A stretch of DNA of 64,000 nt from assembly GCA_900471605.1 (NCBI GenBank), contig UCEY01000046.1:70552-134551 (forward strand). The letters run 5' to 3'. The position numbers and the translations under genes are program-made. Below are positions 7,406 to 16,465 of the stretch, one piece after another (the first letter of the stretch is position 1; each line of letters opens with the position of its first letter). The notes beneath the pieces are model-generated. The model saw only the letters and a list, made by a program, of their open reading frames with translations, was not told the DNA's origin and made no database searches. The stretch is from Hyphomicrobiales bacterium (GTDB lineage Bacteria; Pseudomonadota; Alphaproteobacteria; Rhizobiales; Rhizobiaceae).

Positions 7406-10400
7406 ATGACCGAGGCAAAGTGGGATTTCTGGATCGATCGCGGCGGCACTTTCACCGATATCGTGGGCCGAAAGCCTGACGGAACGCTGGTCGCCCACAA
7501 GGTTCTGTCCGAAAATCCGGAAGCCTACCGCGATGCCGCCGTTCAGGGCATCCGCGAACTGCTCGGCGTGCCGGCCGGCGCTCCCATCCCGGCCGATGCT
7601 ATCGGCGCGGTGAAGATGGGGACGACGGTTGCCACCAATGCGCTGCTGGAGCGCAAGGGCGAGCGCACGCTGCTCGTCACCACCCGCGGCTTCCGTGACG
7701 CGCTTGCAATCGGCTACCAGGCCCGTGCCGACATCTTCGCCAAGAAGATCGTCAAGCCGGAACTGCTCTACAAGCAGGTGGTCGAGGTGGACGAGCGCGT
7801 CCGTGCCGACGGTACGATCGAGGCGGCTCCGGATGCCGCGGCGATCCGCGAACAGTTGCAGGAGCAATTCGACGCCGGTTTCCGCGCCGTCGCCATCGTC
7901 TTCATGCATGCTTATCGTTATCCGGCTCACGAACAGCTGGTGGCGAAAATCGCTCGCGACGTCGGCTTCACGCAGGTTTCCGTCAGCCACGAGGTCTCCC
8001 CGCTGATCAAGCTGGTCGGCCGCGGCGACACGACTGTCGTCGACGCCTATCTGTCGCCGATCCTGCGCCGCTACGTGGAGCAGGTCGCCGGCGAGCTCGG
8101 CACCGGCCTCGACGCCGCGGGCGGCGAAGGCGCGCAGCTGATGTTCATGCAATCCTCCGGCGGGCTCACCGCCGCGCGGCTGTTCCAGGGCAAGGATGCG
8201 ATCCTGTCGGGCCCTGCCGGCGGCGTGGTCGGCGCCGTCGAAACCTCGCGGCTTGCGGGCTTCGAGCGGATGATCGGCTTCGACATGGGCGGCACCTCGA
8301 CCGACGTATCGCATTATGACGGCGAGCTGGAGCGCTCGTTCGAAACCGAAGTCGCGGGCGTGCGCATGCGGGCGCCGATGATGTCGATCCACACGGTGGC
8401 CGCCGGCGGCGGCTCGATCCTGCATTTCGAGAACGGTCGCTTCCGGGTCGGCCCGGATTCGGCCGGCGCCAATCCCGGCCCGAAGGCGTACCGCCGCGGC
8501 GGGCCGCTGACAGTGACCGATGCGAACGTCATGCTCGGCAAGCTCTCGCCAAAACTCTTCCCGGCGATCTTTGGCCCAAACCGCGACCAGCCTCTGGATG
8601 CCGATGCCGTGCGCAACGCCTTCGAGGAGATGGCCAAGGTGATCGGCGACGGCCGCTCGCCGGAAGAAGTGGCAGACGGTTTCCTGGCGATCGCCGTCGA
8701 GAACATGGCGAATGCCGTCAAGAAGATCAGCGTCCAGCGCGGCTATGACGTTACTCATTATGTACTGACCTGCTTCGGCGGCGCCGGCGGCCAGCATGCC
8801 TGCCTGACGGCCGATGCGCTCGGCATCTCGACCGTGATGATCCATCCGTTCTCCGGCATCCTTTCCGCCTACGGCATGGGACTGGCGGACATCCGCGCCG
8901 CCCGCCAGCGCACGGTATCCCACGAGCTCGCGACCGCATTGGAGACGCTCGGGACCGTCCGCGACGAACTGACCGCCAGCGTGCTGGAGGAGATGGCCTC
9001 GCAGGGCGTGACCGCCTCCGAAACCGAGGTGCTTCACCGCGCCCACCTGCGCTATCAGGGCACGGATACGACATTGCCCGTGACGCTCGCCAGCGCGGCG
9101 GAGATGACGGCCGCCTTCGAGACGGCACACAAGAAGCAGTTCGGCTTCATCTTCGAGAACCGCGAGATCATTTTCGAGGCCTACGAGGTCGAGGCGATCG
9201 GCGGCGGCGCCGATTCCGACGAACCGGAATTCGCGGCGGACGACCGGGCACCGGCCGCGGCCGAGCAGACGAAATTCTTCTCCGGCGGCGCCTGGCGGGA
9301 AGCTCCGGTCTATCGCCGCGCCGATATCAAGCCGGGCGCACGCGCCAACGGCCCCTGCCTGATCGTCGAGCCGCACCAGACGATTGTCGTCGAGGACGGC
9401 TGGGCCTTCGAGATCACCCGGCTGAACCATGTCGTGCTGAAGCGCGTCGCCGAACTTTCCCGCGCCAAGCCGATCGGCACGCAGGCGGACCCGGTTCTGC
9501 TCGAAGTGTTCAACAATCTCTTCATGTCGATCGCCGAACAGATGGGCGTGACGCTTCAGAACACGTCCTCGTCGGTCAACATCAAGGAACGGCTGGACTT
9601 CTCCTGCGCCGTCTTCGACGCGGACGGCGCGCTGGTGGCGAACGCCCCGCATATGCCGGTGCATCTCGGTTCGATGGACCGTTCGGTCGAAAGCGTCATC
9701 GCCCAGAACCAGGGCAGGATCCGCCCCGGGGACGTGTTTGCGCTCAACGCACCCTATAACGGCGGCACGCATCTGCCGGATATTACCGTCGTCACTCCGG
9801 TATTCGACACGGCAGGCAAGAATATCCTCTTCTACGTCGCATCGCGCGGGCACCATGCCGATATCGGCGGCACGGCGCCGGGTTCGATGACGCCGCTTGC
9901 GACGAGCGTCGACGAGGAGGGCGTGCTGTTTGACAACGTGCTGCTCGTCGATCGCGGCCGGTTCGACGAGGCCGGCATCACCGATCTCCTCTCCAACCAC
10001 CCCTACCCGGCCCGCAACGTCGCCCAGAACGTCGCGGACCTGCGCGCCCAGATCGCCGCCAATGAAAAGGGCGTGCACGAAATGCGCAAGATGATCGCGC
10101 AGTTCGGGCTTGACGTGGTGCAGGCCTATATGGGCCACGTGCAGGACAATGCGGAAGAGAGCGTGCGTCGCGTCATCGAAAAGCTCGGCGATTCGGCATT
10201 CTCCTATCCGACCGACCAGGGCAGTGTGATCCAGGTGAAGATCACCGTCGACAAGGCCAAGCGCGAGGCGACCGTCGACTTCACCGGAACGAGCCCGCAG
10301 AAAAAGAATAATTTCAATGCGCCGGAACCGGTGACCCGGGCAGCGGTGCTCTATGTCTTCCGCGTCATGGTCGAAAGCTCCATTCCGATGAACGCGGGAT

Positions 10401-11032
10401 GCCTGCGGCCGATCCGCATCATCGTGCCGGAAGGGTCGATGCTGAAGCCGCAATATCCGGCGGCCGTGGTGGCCGGCAATGTCGAGACCAGCCAGCACGT
10501 GACCAATGCGCTTTTCGGAGCGCTCGGCGCAATGGCCGCAAGCCAGGGCTCGATGAACAACCTCACCTTCGGCAACGAGACCTACCAGTATTACGAAACG
10601 CTGTGCTCCGGCTCGCCGGCCGGTGTGTTCAACGACGGGACCGGTTTCGAGGGAACGGATGCGGTGCATGTGCACATGACCAATTCCCGCCTTACCGACC
10701 CGGAAATCCTGGAAGCCCGCTATCCGGTGCTGCTGGAAGACTTTCACATCCGCGAAAATTCCGGCGGCAAGGGCAGGTTCTCGGCCGGCAACGGGACGAA
10801 ACGGACGATCCGCTTCCTCGAAAAGATGGACTGCGCCATCCTTTCTTCCCATCGGACGATCAAGCCGCACGGGTTTGCCGGCGGCGAACCCGGCGAGCTC
10901 GGTCGGACCACGGTGCGGCGCCTCGACGGCACGTTCGAGGAGCTCGGCGGCTGCGCCCAGACGATCATCGAGGCGGGCGAGGCGGTGACCGTTCAGACGC
11001 CGACGGCCGGAGGCTATGGCAAAGCGGACTGA
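7406..11032 (+). CDS. Fused 5-oxoprolinase / N-methylhydantoinase (HyuA-HyuB)
   Basis: 1208 residues, the length of a complete ATP-dependent 5-oxoprolinase polypeptide. Residues about 1-670 are HyuA-like: N-terminal FWIDRGGTFTDIVGRKPDG (actin-fold nucleotide site), GAVKMGTTVATNALLERKG, and FDMGGTSTDVS. Residues about 680-1200 are HyuB-like, starting near DPVLLEVFNNLFMSIAEQMG and containing SRGHHADIGG and GSMNNLTFGN. The enzyme opens a lactam ring using ATP (5-oxoproline to glutamate, or a hydantoin). Bacteria often encode the halves separately, so the fusion favours 5-oxoproline. The divergent TRAP system probably supplies the substrate. GAAGGGCGG precedes the ATG. Confidence 0.88.
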   Translation: MTEAKWDFWIDRGGTFTDIVGRKPDGTLVAHKVLSENPEAYRDAAVQGIRELLGVPAGAPIPADAIGAVKMGTTVATNALLERKGERTLLVTTRGFRDALAIGYQARADIFAKKIVKPELLYKQVVEVDERVRADGTIEAAPDAAAIREQLQEQFDAGFRAVAIVFMHAYRYPAHEQLVAKIARDVGFTQVSVSHEVSPLIKLVGRGDTTVVDAYLSPILRRYVEQVAGELGTGLDAAGGEGAQLMFMQSSGGLTAARLFQGKDAILSGPAGGVVGAVETSRLAGFERMIGFDMGGTSTDVSHYDGELERSFETEVAGVRMRAPMMSIHTVAAGGGSILHFENGRFRVGPDSAGANPGPKAYRRGGPLTVTDANVMLGKLSPKLFPAIFGPNRDQPLDADAVRNAFEEMAKVIGDGRSPEEVADGFLAIAVENMANAVKKISVQRGYDVTHYVLTCFGGAGGQHACLTADALGISTVMIHPFSGILSAYGMGLADIRAARQRTVSHELATALETLGTVRDELTASVLEEMASQGVTASETEVLHRAHLRYQGTDTTLPVTLASAAEMTAAFETAHKKQFGFIFENREIIFEAYEVEAIGGGADSDEPEFAADDRAPAAAEQTKFFSGGAWREAPVYRRADIKPGARANGPCLIVEPHQTIVVEDGWAFEITRLNHVVLKRVAELSRAKPIGTQADPVLLEVFNNLFMSIAEQMGVTLQNTSSSVNIKERLDFSCAVFDADGALVANAPHMPVHLGSMDRSVESVIAQNQGRIRPGDVFALNAPYNGGTHLPDITVVTPVFDTAGKNILFYVASRGHHADIGGTAPGSMTPLATSVDEEGVLFDNVLLVDRGRFDEAGITDLLSNHPYPARNVAQNVADLRAQIAANEKGVHEMRKMIAQFGLDVVQAYMGHVQDNAEESVRRVIEKLGDSAFSYPTDQGSVIQVKITVDKAKREATVDFTGTSPQKKNNFNAPEPVTRAAVLYVFRVMVESSIPMNAGCLRPIRIIVPEGSMLKPQYPAAVVAGNVETSQHVTNALFGALGAMAASQGSMNNLTFGNETYQYYETLCSGSPAGVFNDGTGFEGTDAVHVHMTNSRLTDPEILEARYPVLLEDFHIRENSGGKGRFSAGNGTKRTIRFLEKMDCAILSSHRTIKPHGFAGGEPGELGRTTVRRLDGTFEELGGCAQTIIEAGEAVTVQTPTAGGYGKAD

Positions 11033-11051
11033 TCTGCCTTAACCGGAGATC

Positions 11052-12260
11052 ATGACGAAACAGATCGCGATCATCGGCGGCGGTCCGGCAGGGCTGATGG
11101 CGGCGGAGGTTCTCTCCGCTGCCGGCCATGCCGTGACGGTGTATGAGGCGATGCCGACCTTCGGGCGGAAATTCCTGCTCGCCGGCAAGTCCGGGCTGAA
11201 TATCACCCATTCGGAAGATTTTTCGAGTTTCGCCGCGCGATTTGGAACGGCTTGCGCGCATCTGCGCCCTGCCCTTGACGCGTTCACCCCGGACGACGTG
11301 CGAGCCTGGGCGGCGGGCCTCGGCACGGAAACCTTCGTGGGGACCTCCGGCCGGGTGTTTCCGAACGTCATGAAGGCCTCGCCCCTGTTGCGCGCCTGGC
11401 TGCGGCGGTTGGAGGCGCAGGGCGTGGTGCTCAAGACACGGCATCGCTGGCTGGGGTTTGCCGAAAACGGCTATCGGTTCGAAACACCCGAAGGGCCGGT
11501 CATCGCGCGTCCAGACGCAGCTCTCTTGGCGCTCGGTGGAGCAAGCTGGCCGCGGCTTGGCTCGGATGCGGCATGGGTACCCTGGCTGAGAGACAAGGGT
11601 ATCCTGGTCGCCGATCTCCGGCCGGCCAATTGCGGCTTCGACGTCGCCTGGAGCGAGGCGTTTCGCGAGCGATTTGCCGGCGAACCGCTGAAATCGGTTT
11701 CGACAACCTCCGAAGCCGGCACATTCCAGGGCGAGTTCGTGATCTCGAAACACGGGATCGAGGGCAGCCTCGTCTATGCGCATTCCGCGGCACTTCGGGA
11801 CCGGCTTCTCGAAAAAGGTCATGCGGCATTGGCCGTCGACCTCGCGCCCGGCCGCACCACGGAGCGCCTTGCGCGCGACCTCGGCCGGCAGGATGCCAAG
11901 GCGAGTTTCTCCAACCGGTTGCGCAAGGGTGCCGGGCTGGAGGGCGTGAAGGCCGCATTGCTTCGCGAACTCGTGCCGGATGCCAATCGCATGCCGCCCG
12001 GGGAACTGGCGCAGCTGATCAAGGCACTGCAGATTCCGGTTCTCCGGCCTCGCCCGATCGCCGAAGCGATCTCGTCCGCCGGAGGCATAGCGTGGAGCGA
12101 ACTCGACGAACACTCCATGCTGAAGCCGCTTCCCGGCCTGTTTGCCGCCGGAGAAATGCTCGACTGGGAGGCGCCGACGGGCGGTTACCTGCTCACCGCT
12201 TGCCTGGCGACGGGCCGGGCCGCGGCACGAGGCATCGAGGCGTGGCTGCGGCACCGATAA
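11052..12260 (+). CDS. FAD/NAD(P)-binding flavoprotein, BaiN/HI0933 family
   Basis: 402 residues. N-terminal dinucleotide-binding motif IAIIGGGPAGLMAAEVLSAA (residues 5-24) followed by the HI0933-family signature GRKFLLAGKSGLNITHSE, and a C-terminal FAD contact region (GLFAAGEMLDWEAPTGGYLL). The family includes BaiN and proteins annotated as TIGR03862-type flavoproteins; the physiological reaction is not established for most. It follows the oxoprolinase gene after 19 bp with GGAG before the ATG, so co-transcription is possible, but no functional link is obvious. Confidence 0.82.
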   Translation: MTKQIAIIGGGPAGLMAAEVLSAAGHAVTVYEAMPTFGRKFLLAGKSGLNITHSEDFSSFAARFGTACAHLRPALDAFTPDDVRAWAAGLGTETFVGTSGRVFPNVMKASPLLRAWLRRLEAQGVVLKTRHRWLGFAENGYRFETPEGPVIARPDAALLALGGASWPRLGSDAAWVPWLRDKGILVADLRPANCGFDVAWSEAFRERFAGEPLKSVSTTSEAGTFQGEFVISKHGIEGSLVYAHSAALRDRLLEKGHAALAVDLAPGRTTERLARDLGRQDAKASFSNRLRKGAGLEGVKAALLRELVPDANRMPPGELAQLIKALQIPVLRPRPIAEAISSAGGIAWSELDEHSMLKPLPGLFAAGEMLDWEAPTGGYLLTACLATGRAAARGIEAWLRHR

Positions 12261-12370
12261 GGCGCGCTTCGTCACGCAATTTGCGATTTCTTTTCTACTT
12301 ATCCGGCATTGTCCTAGATCAACGCCTCGGCGCGCGATTCGCGCAGAGTTACGCGGAGGAAGGGGCCTCC

Positions 12371-13087
12371 ATGACAAGGGAAAGACGAAGACGCATCATC
12401 CGCAGGCGGCGGACCGTGACCGGTCTCGCACTGGTTGCCGCCATTTCCTTCGTGGCGGGCATGACCGATGCGGTGGGCCTGCTTCTTTCGGGCGATTTCG
12501 TCTCCTTCATGACCGGCAATACGACCCGCGCGGCGATCGCCTTCGCCGACGGCGACTACAGCCACGCGATCATCCTCTTCGTCGCGCTCTGGGTCTTCAT
12601 TCTCGGCAACGCACTCGGCATCGTGCTTGCCCACACGGTCTCTGCGCGCCGCACCTTCGTGGTGCTCTCGGGCGTCTCCATCCTGCTTGCAGCCGCATCG
12701 ACTGTTCCGGATGCGGGCTTTCCACGGCTTCAATTCTATCTGGTCGTGTTGTCGATGGGCATGATCAATGCGACGGTCGAGCATATCGAGGGGTTGCCGA
12801 TCGGGCTGACCTATGTGACGGGCGCACTTTCCCGCTTCGGCCGCGGCATCGGCCGCTGGCTGATCGGAGACCGCAACCCGACCGGCTGGCTGATCCAGAC
12901 GGTTCCCTGGACCGGAATGGCATGCGGTGCCGTGACGGGCGCTTTTTTGACGAAATATGCTGGCAGCCATGCCCTCTGGATCGTTTCGGTTCTGGCCCTT
13001 GCGGTGGCACTGGGGACGGCGCTTCTGCCGCGCCCGCTGCACCTGCACTTCCAGCAGCCGATCGTTCCCGCCCGCCGCCGTGCCTGA
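12371..13087 (+). CDS. DUF1275 (YoaK-type) integral membrane protein
   Basis: 238 residues from the ATG at 12371. The frame is open much further upstream, but that part is the shadow of the flavoprotein gene. After an arginine-rich N-terminus there are about six transmembrane segments with the family motifs FVAGMTDAVGLLL, FVSFMTGNTTR and a later GMINATVE...TYVTGALSRFG. DUF1275 proteins are uncharacterised membrane proteins; no substrate is known. GGAGGAAGGGG lies upstream. Confidence 0.8.
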   Translation: MTRERRRRIIRRRRTVTGLALVAAISFVAGMTDAVGLLLSGDFVSFMTGNTTRAAIAFADGDYSHAIILFVALWVFILGNALGIVLAHTVSARRTFVVLSGVSILLAAASTVPDAGFPRLQFYLVVLSMGMINATVEHIEGLPIGLTYVTGALSRFGRGIGRWLIGDRNPTGWLIQTVPWTGMACGAVTGAFLTKYAGSHALWIVSVLALAVALGTALLPRPLHLHFQQPIVPARRRA

Positions 13088-13105
13088 TCGTTCCGAAAGA
13101 TATTG

Positions 13106-13894
13106 ATGTTCCTGCTTTCCAAGCTCTTCTGGGTGTTTGCCCAGCCTCTTTCCATCGCCTTTCTGCTCGCCGCTCTCGCTACGCTCCTGGTCTTCCTCGG
13201 CTGGCGCAAGCTCGGCGGGTTCGCGGCGCTCCTCACCGCGCTGGTGCTGTTCGTGACGCTTTTCACCACGGCAGGCACGGTGGCGCTGCAGGTATTAGAA
13301 GACCGCATTGCAAAACCGGCAGAGGAGCCGCAATCGGTTTCCTGCATGATCGTGCTCGGCGGCGTGCTCGAAAACGAGGTGACGACCGCGCGCGGCGGCA
13401 TCGAGCTCAACCAGGCGGCGGACCGGTTCGTGGAGGCGCTGCGGCTCGCCCGCAACCATCCGCAGGCGCGGATCCTAATTTCCGGCGGCGACGGCTCGAT
13501 CAGCGGTGCTTATGAAGGGGAAGCTCAGGCCTCGGAACGGTTCTTCTCCGCCTTCGGCATCCCGGCTGATCGGCTAGTAAAGGAGAACACGTCTCGCACC
13601 ACCTATGAAAATACCCTGAACACGGCCGAACTTCTGAAAAATCAGGGGCTCGGAAACTGCCTGCTGATCACCTCCGCCTTCCATATGCCGCGATCGGTGG
13701 CGCTGTTCCGGGCCGCCGGGATCAAGGTCACGCCGTGGCCGGTCGATTACCGCACCAGCGGCATTGTCCGCCTGTCTCCGGATTTCACCCAGCCGGCGCT
13801 CAACGCACAGCTGACGACGACCGCCGCCCGGGAATGGATGAGCCTGATGGCCTATTACCTCACGGGACGCATCGATTCGTTCTTCCCGGGATAG
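13106..13894 (+). CDS. YdcF/ElyC-family protein (DUF218)
   Basis: 262 residues starting at the ATG 13106 (a TTG codon directly before is also in frame). Two N-terminal hydrophobic helices (about 5-25 and 30-55) anchor a DUF218 domain beginning at CMIVLGGVLEN and containing ARILISGGDG, KENTSRTTYENTLNT and LLITSAFHMPRSVALFRAAG. This family (SanA, ElyC) is tied to envelope or peptidoglycan precursor metabolism in enterics; the biochemical activity is unclear. 18 bp after the DUF1275 gene, so probably in the same transcript. Confidence 0.83.
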   Translation: MFLLSKLFWVFAQPLSIAFLLAALATLLVFLGWRKLGGFAALLTALVLFVTLFTTAGTVALQVLEDRIAKPAEEPQSVSCMIVLGGVLENEVTTARGGIELNQAADRFVEALRLARNHPQARILISGGDGSISGAYEGEAQASERFFSAFGIPADRLVKENTSRTTYENTLNTAELLKNQGLGNCLLITSAFHMPRSVALFRAAGIKVTPWPVDYRTSGIVRLSPDFTQPALNAQLTTTAAREWMSLMAYYLTGRIDSFFPG

Positions 13895-13914
13895 GCCCTC
13901 TCTCCCGGTCCGGT

Positions 13915-14391
13915 CTATTTTTTCGACAGGATATTGAAATCAAGGCCGCGCACCCGGACGCGCATTTCGCAGGGCGCGGCATCTTTTCGGCCGCAGAAGC
14001 GGGGATGCATCGTCAGTTCGAAGACCATGTTGCCGAAATACTGGACGAAATCGTAGTCATAAAGCTGGGCGGTGGCGACCATGACATAGCCGCCCTCCTT
14101 GATCTGGACATAGAAGTTGTAGGGGCAGCCTTCGCTGGTGCAGCGCGGTCCCTTGACCCCGTCGCAGGTCATGTCGGACTGGTTGGAGACGAGATCCAGC
14201 ATGCCGTCGTTGTTGATGTCGAATCGCTTGATAAAGGCCGGCCCGAAATCGACTATCTTGCACTCCTTGCGGAAATAGTCCTTCTCGTAGATCTCCGGAT
14301 CGCTGAAACGCTGCGGCTGCTGGGCGAAAGCAAGTGTCGGCACCAGGACCAGGACAAGCGCCTGTACGACAATGATCAAAAGCTTTTTCAC
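13915..14391 (-). CDS. Small secreted protein with an EF-hand-like loop, unknown function
   Basis: 158 residues; I do not recognise a family. A Sec signal peptide (MKKLLIIVVQALVLVLVPTLAFA) precedes a mature domain of about 135 residues containing six cysteines, in the segments KECKI, MTCD, PRCTSEGCPY, RFCGR and PCEMR, which suggests three disulfides. Residues about 58-69 read DINNDGMLDLVS, the pattern of an EF-hand or VCBS-type calcium loop (D-x-N-x-D-G-x-x-D). Probably periplasmic or secreted. Convergent with the YdcF gene and divergent from the TRIC gene. Confidence 0.7.
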   Translation of the reverse strand: MKKLLIIVVQALVLVLVPTLAFAQQPQRFSDPEIYEKDYFRKECKIVDFGPAFIKRFDINNDGMLDLVSNQSDMTCDGVKGPRCTSEGCPYNFYVQIKEGGYVMVATAQLYDYDFVQYFGNMVFELTMHPRFCGRKDAAPCEMRVRVRGLDFNILSKK

Positions 14392-14507
14392 CGGCGGCCC
14401 CCTGCAAATTCATCTGTTCACGGCTCGCGCCGACGGATGACGCGCGCAACGATCGGCGGCTATGCTAACGGCCTGCACTTGCGCGACGCTGGATCACAAG
14501 GCCTCAT

Positions 14508-15164
14508 ATGTCTCTGCTGACGATACTCGACTATGCCGGCATCGCGCTTTTTGCCGCGACGGGGGCGCTGGCAGCCTCGCGAAAGCAGCTCGATCTGGTC
14601 GGCTTCCTGTTTTTCGCGGCGGTCACCGGGCTCGGCGGCGGCACGCTCAGGGATATCATCCTCGGCCGCACGCCGGTCTTCTGGGTGCTCGACCCGACCT
14701 ATATCCTGATCTGCGTCATCTCCGGCGCCTTCGTGTTCTGCACGGCGCATCGGGTGGAATGGCGCTTTCGCCTGCTGATCTGGCTCGATGCGATCGGGCT
14801 CGCCGCCTATAGCGTGATCGGCGCGGCAAAAGGGCTTGCCGCTACCGGGTCTCCGACGATTGCGATCGTCACCGGGGCTCTGACCGCAGCCTTCGGCGGC
14901 ATCCTGCGCGATCTTCTCGCCAACGAACCCTCGGTGCTGCTGAGGCCGGAAATCTACATCACCGCAACGCTTGCAGGCGCCTGCGGGTTTACCGCGGCGA
15001 ATGCGCTCGGCCTGCCGCTCTACGCGAGTTCGGGCCTCGGCGCGGCGCTTGCCTTCGGCCTGCGCGGCGGCGCGATCCATTACGGCTGGACATTGCCGCG
15101 CTACAAGCCGCGGCCGGGCCGGGACCAGGACGAAGCCATGAGGGGAAACAAGGGAAAAGAGTGA
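14508..15164 (+). CDS. TRIC/UPF0126 (YicG-type) membrane protein
   Basis: 218 residues with about seven transmembrane helices arranged as two repeats, each carrying the UPF0126 glycine motif: GLGGGTLRDIILGR in the first and AAFGGILRDLLANE in the second. The family is homologous to TRIC trimeric cation channels; some members have been linked to glycine transport. The substrate here cannot be told from sequence. It ends 6 bp from the convergent irr stop. Confidence 0.85.
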   Translation: MSLLTILDYAGIALFAATGALAASRKQLDLVGFLFFAAVTGLGGGTLRDIILGRTPVFWVLDPTYILICVISGAFVFCTAHRVEWRFRLLIWLDAIGLAAYSVIGAAKGLAATGSPTIAIVTGALTAAFGGILRDLLANEPSVLLRPEIYITATLAGACGFTAANALGLPLYASSGLGAALAFGLRGGAIHYGWTLPRYKPRPGRDQDEAMRGNKGKE

Positions 15165-15170
15165 GGGGCG

Positions 15171-15587
15171 TCAGCTTTTCTTTTCGCGCAGGCGGATGAT
15201 CACATCCACATGGGCGATTTCCATGCCTTCCGGGGCTTCCGGCAGGTTGTCGATCTGCAGATTGCTGACCGGGATGTCGAGCACCTCGTTACGACCCTCG
15301 ACGAAGAAGTGGTGATGGTCGGAAATGTTGGTGTCGAAATAGGTCCTGGCGCTTTCGACCGCCAGCACCCGGATGAGACCGGCCTCGGTGAACTGGTGCA
15401 GCGTGTTGTAAACGGTCGCAAGCGACACCGGGACGCCCGCGAACGTGGCTTCCTCGTGCAATTCCTCGACGGTCAGGTGTCGGTCACCCTTGGCGAACAG
15501 CAGGTCGGCAAGCGCAACGCGCTGCCGCGTCGGACGCAGGCCGCAATGGCGCAGTCTCGTCTCGATGTCCGTAATGGCTTCAGCCAT
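15171..15587 (-). CDS. irr: Irr iron-response regulator (Fur superfamily)
   Basis: 138 residues. N-terminal winged helix (LRPTRQRVALADLLF, then VSLATVYNTLHQFTEAGLI, residues about 17-73) and a C-terminal dimerisation/metal domain with the HHH cluster at residues 91-93 in SDHHHFFVEG, the region used by rhizobial Irr for haem sensing. The N-terminal haem motif (Cys-Pro) of Bradyrhizobium Irr is absent, as in Rhizobium-type Irr. Irr represses or activates iron and haem genes when iron is scarce. It is divergent from fabA, a placement characteristic of Rhizobiales. A sigma-70-like promoter is visible upstream. Confidence 0.9.
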   Translation of the reverse strand: MAEAITDIETRLRHCGLRPTRQRVALADLLFAKGDRHLTVEELHEEATFAGVPVSLATVYNTLHQFTEAGLIRVLAVESARTYFDTNISDHHHFFVEGRNEVLDIPVSNLQIDNLPEAPEGMEIAHVDVIIRLREKKS

Positions 15588-15903
15588 AGTTGCCCGTCAG
15601 CTCCCAGCGTTCACGCAAATATCAGGTATCTTGACTTTCGGATATAACTTTTACGGGGAACAGTTTCAATAGTTTCCGGAGGATACCCAGGCCCGCAGGG
15701 CCAAAAACGCGCAATTTCCGTCACAAGCCTCTGGTTTGCGCCGGTCGCTTCCTATATGCGGACCAGAACAAACGCATGTTCCAGCGGCTCGGCTGCCATC
15801 CCCAGGCGGAGCGCAAGTTCATCGTTACGCTTCAATTCCGACCGATCTTGCAATAAGCTGCTGAAACAAAAGGTCTAAGGTTCAACGGGGGGAACGGAAA
15901 TTT
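15588..15903. other. irr-fabA divergent intergenic region
   Basis: 316 bp without a gene. It holds the predicted irr promoter (15641-15669) and must contain the fabA promoter; for fabA only a weak TTGCAA...GTCTAA pair near 15850-15875 was found. I saw no good match to the Irr-binding ICE palindrome and no hairpin terminator. Confidence 0.6.
15641..15669 (-). promoter_or_regulatory. Predicted sigma-70-type promoter of irr
   Basis: On the minus strand TTGAAA (15669-15664) is followed after exactly 17 bases by TATATC (15646-15641), close to consensus -35 and -10 boxes, 54 bp upstream of the irr ATG. Confidence 0.55.
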
Positions 15904-16419
15904 ATGGCACCTAAGCAGTCCAGCTTCTCTTACGAAGAACTTCTCTCTTGCGCCCATGGCGAGCTGTTCGGACCCGGCAATGCGCAGCTCCCGCTGCCGC
16001 CGATGCTGATGGTCCATCGCATCACCGACATTTCGGAGACAGGCGGAGCCTTCGATAAGGGTTATCTTCGCGCCGAATACGACGTCAGGCCCGACGACTG
16101 GTATTTCCCCTGCCATTTCGAAGGCAATCCCATCATGCCCGGCTGCCTTGGCCTCGACGGCATGTGGCAATTGACCGGCTTTTTCCTCGGCTGGCTCGGC
16201 GAACCCGGACGCGGCATGGCCTTGTCGACCGGCGAAGTGAAATTCAAGGGCATGATCCGCCCGGACACGAAGCTGCTTGAATACGGCATCGACTTCAAGC
16301 GCGTCATGCGCGGCCGTCTGGTGCTTGGCACTGCCGACGGCTGGCTCAAGGCGGATGGAGAAACCATTTACCAGGCAACGGACCTTCGTGTAGGCCTGTC
16401 GAAGGAAAAGGCCGCCTGA
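15904..16419 (+). CDS. fabA: 3-hydroxydecanoyl-ACP dehydratase/isomerase
   Basis: 171 residues, the standard FabA length. Active-site residues align with E. coli: His71 in CHFEGNPIMPGCLGLDGMWQ and Asp85 in the same stretch. It dehydrates 3-hydroxydecanoyl-ACP and isomerises trans-2 to cis-3-decenoyl-ACP, the branch point for unsaturated fatty acids, in the cytoplasm. The downstream order fabA-fabB-fabI on one strand makes a complete unsaturated-fatty-acid unit. GGGGGGAACGG lies before the ATG. Confidence 0.95.
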   Translation: MAPKQSSFSYEELLSCAHGELFGPGNAQLPLPPMLMVHRITDISETGGAFDKGYLRAEYDVRPDDWYFPCHFEGNPIMPGCLGLDGMWQLTGFFLGWLGEPGRGMALSTGEVKFKGMIRPDTKLLEYGIDFKRVMRGRLVLGTADGWLKADGETIYQATDLRVGLSKEKAA

Positions 16420-16465
16420 TCCCGCGTCGCGGCCCAAGAGAACGAGCAGAAAAGGTTTTGATGAG

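Noticed and set aside
7190..10870. 1226-residue open frame on the minus strand
   Set aside because: It is the antisense shadow of the 5-oxoprolinase gene: arginine/histidine/glycine-rich composition with no family motif, as expected opposite high-GC coding DNA. The plus-strand gene has complete domains.
11573..12370. Possible N-terminal extension fusing an extra domain to the DUF1275 protein
   Set aside because: The open frame lies over the flavoprotein gene in another frame and shows no homology. The DUF1275 start at 12371 has a ribosome site.
15588..15903. Search for an Irr-binding ICE palindrome or Fur box between irr and fabA
   Set aside because: Only the irr -35/-10 pair was convincing; no TTTAGAA/TTCTAAA-type palindrome was present, so no iron operator is claimed.
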